Source of the DNA: Angiostrongylus vasorum | Taxonomy: Eukaryota; Nematoda; Chromadorea; Rhabditida; Metastrongylidae | Direction of reading: 5' to 3' | Assembly: GCA_018806985.1 (NCBI GenBank) | Contig: JADANN010000302.1 | Location: forward strand, 1,248,001-1,312,000 | DNA: 64,000 nt | In this document: one piece after another, positions 61,254 through 64,000 of the stretch | How the letters are laid out: every line of letters starts with the position of its first letter | Position numbering within the stretch: the first letter of the stretch is position 1 | Translations under genes and position numbers: made by a program | The notes under the pieces: generated by a model | What the model was told of the DNA's origin: nothing | The model's input: only the letters and a program-made list of their open reading frames with translations | The model's database searches: none

Positions 61254-61401
61254 CACTTTGGCGACATTCATGTCGGCATAAAAACTAATTTTCTCAGGAT
61301 TGTAAAAATTGTGCGGTCGACAAAATGCCTCTATTTTATCTACATAATTGTGGGAAGAACAGATGAAAGTGGGCACATCGATTGCCGAAACCGTAGCACA
61401 A
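61254..61401 (-). CDS. Unidentified minus-strand gene, exon E3
   Basis: 49 codons reading ATVSAIDVPTFICSSHNYVD, then EAFCRPHNFYNPEKISFYAD and MNVAKV, before a GTAAAA donor. The open frame continues another 20 codons (VKVLFASQNAELSHDPAI) to a second donor at 61199, so the 3' limit is uncertain. The residue pattern looks like a folded protein, but I do not recognise the family. Confidence 0.5.
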
Positions 61402-61437
61402 CTGACAGCATGACGCTAGCTGACAAATCCTGAGCAC

Positions 61438-61520
61438 ATTTGGTGCATTGCTGAGAATGAGAACAGGCTTTCTAAACGGTTATCATTACCAACATCAACA
61501 CCTTGTTTGCCAAAATGGTT
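61438..61520 (-). CDS. Unidentified minus-strand gene, exon E2
   Basis: Acceptor TTTTTCAG; reads NHFGKQGVDVGNDNRLESLF, then SFSAMHQ. The frame stays open to a TAG at 61418, and the frame after that TAG is the same as E3. So either a 36-base intron (61402-61437) removes it or the gene is broken by a stop. Confidence 0.45.
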
Positions 61521-61633
61521 CTGAAAAAGTGTTCATCTCTAAGACTCGTAACCTAACGTGGACTGGAAAAGCAGACGATCAAAACTATCAGCAAAAATGA
61601 AAACTATAAACATTTGGCAAGTGAAAACTCCAC

Positions 61634-61838
61634 AAGGCTAGGAAGTCTTCTGAAGGTTTCACTACTAAATTCACCGGCAAAAATTTGAAAAGGTGTGGGG
61701 GCATAACCGTTGTTCTGAAAACGAAGAAGGGAATCGGTAATTACGTCTGCTGAACCAATGAATACCCTGTCTTCAAAAAACAGAATTTGAGGTAAGGTCC
61801 CACGATGCTGTCGATCCTCACCATAAACAAACGCATTC
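61634..61838 (-). CDS. Unidentified minus-strand gene, exon E1 (most 5' seen)
   Basis: Acceptor ATTAAAG; 68 codons with one completing base. It reads YGEDRQHRGTLPQILFFEDR, then VFIGSADVITDSLLRFQNNG and PTPFQIFAGEF. Strongly protein-like. The donor is taken at CTT|GTGGAG because that joins E2 in phase 0; without it the frame stops nine codons later. No start codon is seen upstream, so the gene continues toward higher coordinates. Confidence 0.5.
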
Positions 61839-62407
61839 CTTTAATCTTCGTTCGACAAAAGCAAAGAAAGAAATCTCTTTCGAAAAGCATAATCATGCTG
61901 TGATTATAAGGAGTTCTTCGCGAACCATTGTGCTGAGCAATTTCATATATAGCGGCAGAACAATTTTTGTGAATTGATCAGATATCTGGCTGAGATCCTC
62001 CGTTAGTCTTGCGAGCAATCTTCCTTGTACTTTGCGCCAAAACCAGAACTTTTCTTGCGTATTTTGCTTATAGATCCACCACTACCACTTTTTCTGTACA
62101 AAACGCTATATAAAAAATCTTATGCACAAATTTCTTAACAAGTTAAAATTTAAGTTAAATCAGAATCACCTTCAGATTTTGAATAACAGGTTACTGGTTC
62201 AGACCAAATAAGCATATGGGACAGCTAAAATTTCCTCACAAACCATCATCCTTTGATGGACAACAAATTCACAGCAATAGCTTGCTCGAACGCGTATTAA
62301 TGGTAGGATCAAATCGACCAATTGCACCATTAATTGATCGGAAATTTGAGAACAATAATAGGCATTTGTCCACACTGATTGATACCAGTTAGCTACAGAA
62401 TAGAACC
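61839..62407. other. No firm feature; may hold further 5' exons of the minus-strand gene
   Basis: E1 begins in mid-codon, so an earlier exon must lie at higher coordinates. No clear acceptor/donor-bounded segment was found here. Confidence 0.35.
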
Positions 62408-62530
62408 ACAATGGTGCCGACATATTTGCAAAATTTGGAATCCCAGAGGAGTTTCGAACCCGTGGTTACTCTTTCTCGGGACTCACGTGTTACTCACTGC
62501 ACCACAGAGGCCCTTGAGCTTCGATTCACT
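62408..62530 (-). repeat. tRNA-derived SINE related to SINE-H
   Basis: On + it reads ATTTGCAAAATTTGGAATCC, GTTTCGAACCCGTGGTTACT and CACGTGTTACTCACTGCACC, the reverse complement of the same head (B box then A box). Confidence 0.6.
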
Positions 62531-62718
62531 GACGTTAGGCATGGGTGGAACAATTAGTCGACTACGTTGGAATTGTGCACATTATAAATAAACAATGCAG
62601 AAAAAATATTACGACAAAGCGTCGACGATATATATACACAGGCATACACATATCCTTGAAAATTCTTGCAGAGCGGATTCTTCACTTTAGCCTTACATAC
62701 ATCAGTATACCGGTGCAG

Positions 62719-62823
62719 ATGGCCAACAGTCCCTCAGTCAGTGTTTCCGCACAAGTCCTTGAAATGAGTTTCGAAGAAGCTGCAACATTGACAAACCGTC
62801 CTATATTGGAATTGAAATTGAAA
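62719..62823 (+). CDS. First exon of an unidentified + strand gene
   Basis: An ATG directly after CCGGTGCAG (a possible cis- or trans-splice acceptor) begins 35 codons: MANSPSVSVSAQVLEMSFEE, then LTNRPILELKLK, to a GTTGTG donor. It is Ser-rich and then amphipathic. The next exon joins in phase 0. No family recognised. The frame is also open upstream, so the start is tentative. Confidence 0.4.
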
Positions 62824-62938
62824 GTTGTGAGTCTATTCCACTTCAAACAGGTTTTCGTCGAACGTTTGGAATGCGCTTACTGTGTTAGAGGTTTTCATTT
62901 AAATAAAGCCTAACAGCAAACGCAACTCAATTTTTTAG

Positions 62939-62971
62939 GCTTTCAATGTTCTCGAGGAGCAGGAACGTAGG
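62939..62971 (+). CDS. Second exon of the same unidentified + strand gene
   Basis: Acceptor TTTTTTAG, donor AGG|GTAGGT; 11 codons AFNVLEEQERR in phase 0. A good pair of splice sites around a short, charged exon. A Penelope-type tail and a LINE follow, so any next exon lies beyond the window. Confidence 0.4.
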
Positions 62972-63044
62972 GTAGGTCTCTTCGATAATGTCACCCAGTT
63001 CATTTTACAATAGCTCACTGTTCAGATCAACTGCCACCAATTAC

Positions 63045-63478
63045 CCAGGATCGACTTTTTATTAACCACGGCATTGGAATATGAATGCGTCGTTTTCTTG
63101 TTCAGCAATCGCGAGGTTGTTAAACAGCATACATTTACTTCCATAGAAAAACACAACACAATACAACAGTAGCTGACGTTTCGGCAGTATCGCCTTCTTC
63201 AGAGCATGGAAGGGTATACTGACATACAATTTACTAGGCCAAACGCTTCAATAACACTTAAAAAAAGACGAAAAAACTCTATGGCAATTACATGATCAAC
63301 GGCTTCTCGAAAAAAACTCACCGCTTTTTTTACGTGACTTTAAATGAGGAAGATTAGAACAGCTGATTATAGTCGGATAAGGTTGATGACTGCACCATCC
63401 CACATCAGAAATTGATGCGAACATACGGGGCCAAGTCGCGTATGACCTTCTGGGCATTCCTCCCTGCTATTGAGGTCG
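63045..63478 (-). mobile_element. Penelope-like 3' tail and terminal repeat
   Basis: GACTTTTTATTAACCACGGC, CAGCAATCGCGAGGTTGTTA and the hammerhead-like core at 63177-63204, then the 3' UTR (ATACTGACATACAATTTACT, GATGACTGCACCATCCCAC). Confidence 0.75.
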
Positions 63479-63479
63479 G

Positions 63480-64000
63480 GAAATCAATGTGATGCACGAC
63501 TTAGCTCCCAGAGCTGACTGGCTTGGGGAGCTTTCAAGAGCATCGAGGATGCAGTGAAGAGAACAAAGAACACCCAACTCCTTGCCCACCTTTTCGACTC
63601 AACGGTGCTTCCTGCCCTAACGTATGCCTCAGAAACTTGGTCGCTGCGTAAGCAGGATGAAAGATCACTCAGCGCTATTGAAAGCGAAGTGGAAAGGACG
63701 ATTCTAGGAACAGCCCGTGTTACACAAGTAAGGCAAGGGATTCGAAGCTCCGATCTGCGTCATCGATCAAAAATCGAAGATGCCGTTCTGTACGCCAAAC
63801 AGTCGAAGATAAGGTGGGCCGGACACGTAATGCGTATGAATGAGAACCGATGGACAAGAGCCGTTTGTGACTGGATTCCTGGGGGATGTTAAACGCACTG
63901 CAGGAAGACCACCAACTCGATGGCCAGAGTTCTTCACGAAGAGCGTAGAAGAAAGATATGATGCTCGACGAGTCCTTAGAGCAAGCAGAACCCACTGGGC
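63480..64000 (+). mobile_element. RTE-A family 3' part, running off the window
   Basis: It codes for the C-terminal region: KNTQLLAHLFDSTVLPALTY, SLRKQDERSLSAIESEVERT and SKIRWAGHVMRMNENRW, shared with RTE-A at 10936-11307. A frameshift occurs near 63890. The element begins directly after a minus-strand Penelope-type tail. Confidence 0.85.

Noticed and set aside
1..64000. CRISPR arrays, operons, bacterial promoters or phage genes
   Set aside because: No regular spacer array or prokaryotic gene layout exists; the sequence is intron-containing nuclear DNA.

Overview
The window looks like intron-rich, repeat-dense DNA of a clade V nematode, most likely a strongylid such as a hookworm. This is inferred from three things: short coding exons behind TTTTCAG or TTTTAG acceptors, a diacylglycerol kinase of the worm DGK-5 type, and the RTE and Penelope-like retroelements around it. 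No bacterial, viral or organellar genes were seen.

The main gene lies on the + strand. It is one diacylglycerol kinase of the zeta/iota class (type IV), assembled from 21 exons between 5915 and 48617. Every junction keeps phase, no exon carries a stop, and the visible part codes for 869 residues. Domain order is a Ser/Arg/Lys-rich N-terminal segment, two cysteine-rich C1 domains, a basic linker, the catalytic domain ([13 protein letters not shown]), the accessory domain, and a short tail ending in ETHL with no ankyrin repeats. The 5' end is not resolved: an isolated exon at 260-502 may belong to it, but its phase does not fit the next exon.

The introns and the 3' flank are packed with mobile DNA. 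Two minus-strand RTE-type LINEs lie back to back (7.4-13.9 kb), with truncated relatives at 2.9, 30.4, 38.5, 46.5 and 63.5 kb. A non-tRNA SINE (here SINE-F, five good copies) shares its 3' end with one of these LINEs. Two tRNA-derived SINE families (SINE-G, SINE-H) are present, one with foldback copies. Penelope-like elements (RT plus GIY-YIG) occur as one near-complete copy at 49.0-51.96 kb and many fragments; their terminal repeats carry hammerhead-ribozyme-like cores. A 1.5 kb unclassified element (here element J) has 8-bp target duplications, and one copy is nested inside a Penelope-like element.

Downstream of the kinase, from 48.6 kb, most sequence is repeats. Pieces of other genes remain: a set of consecutive minus-strand exons at 60.7-61.84 kb that I cannot name, a possible terminal exon at 55.18-55.52 kb on the same strand, and a two-exon start on the + strand at 62.7-63.0 kb. 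Element and family names used here (SINE-F, SINE-G, SINE-H, element J, RTE-A, RTE-B) are labels for this window only.
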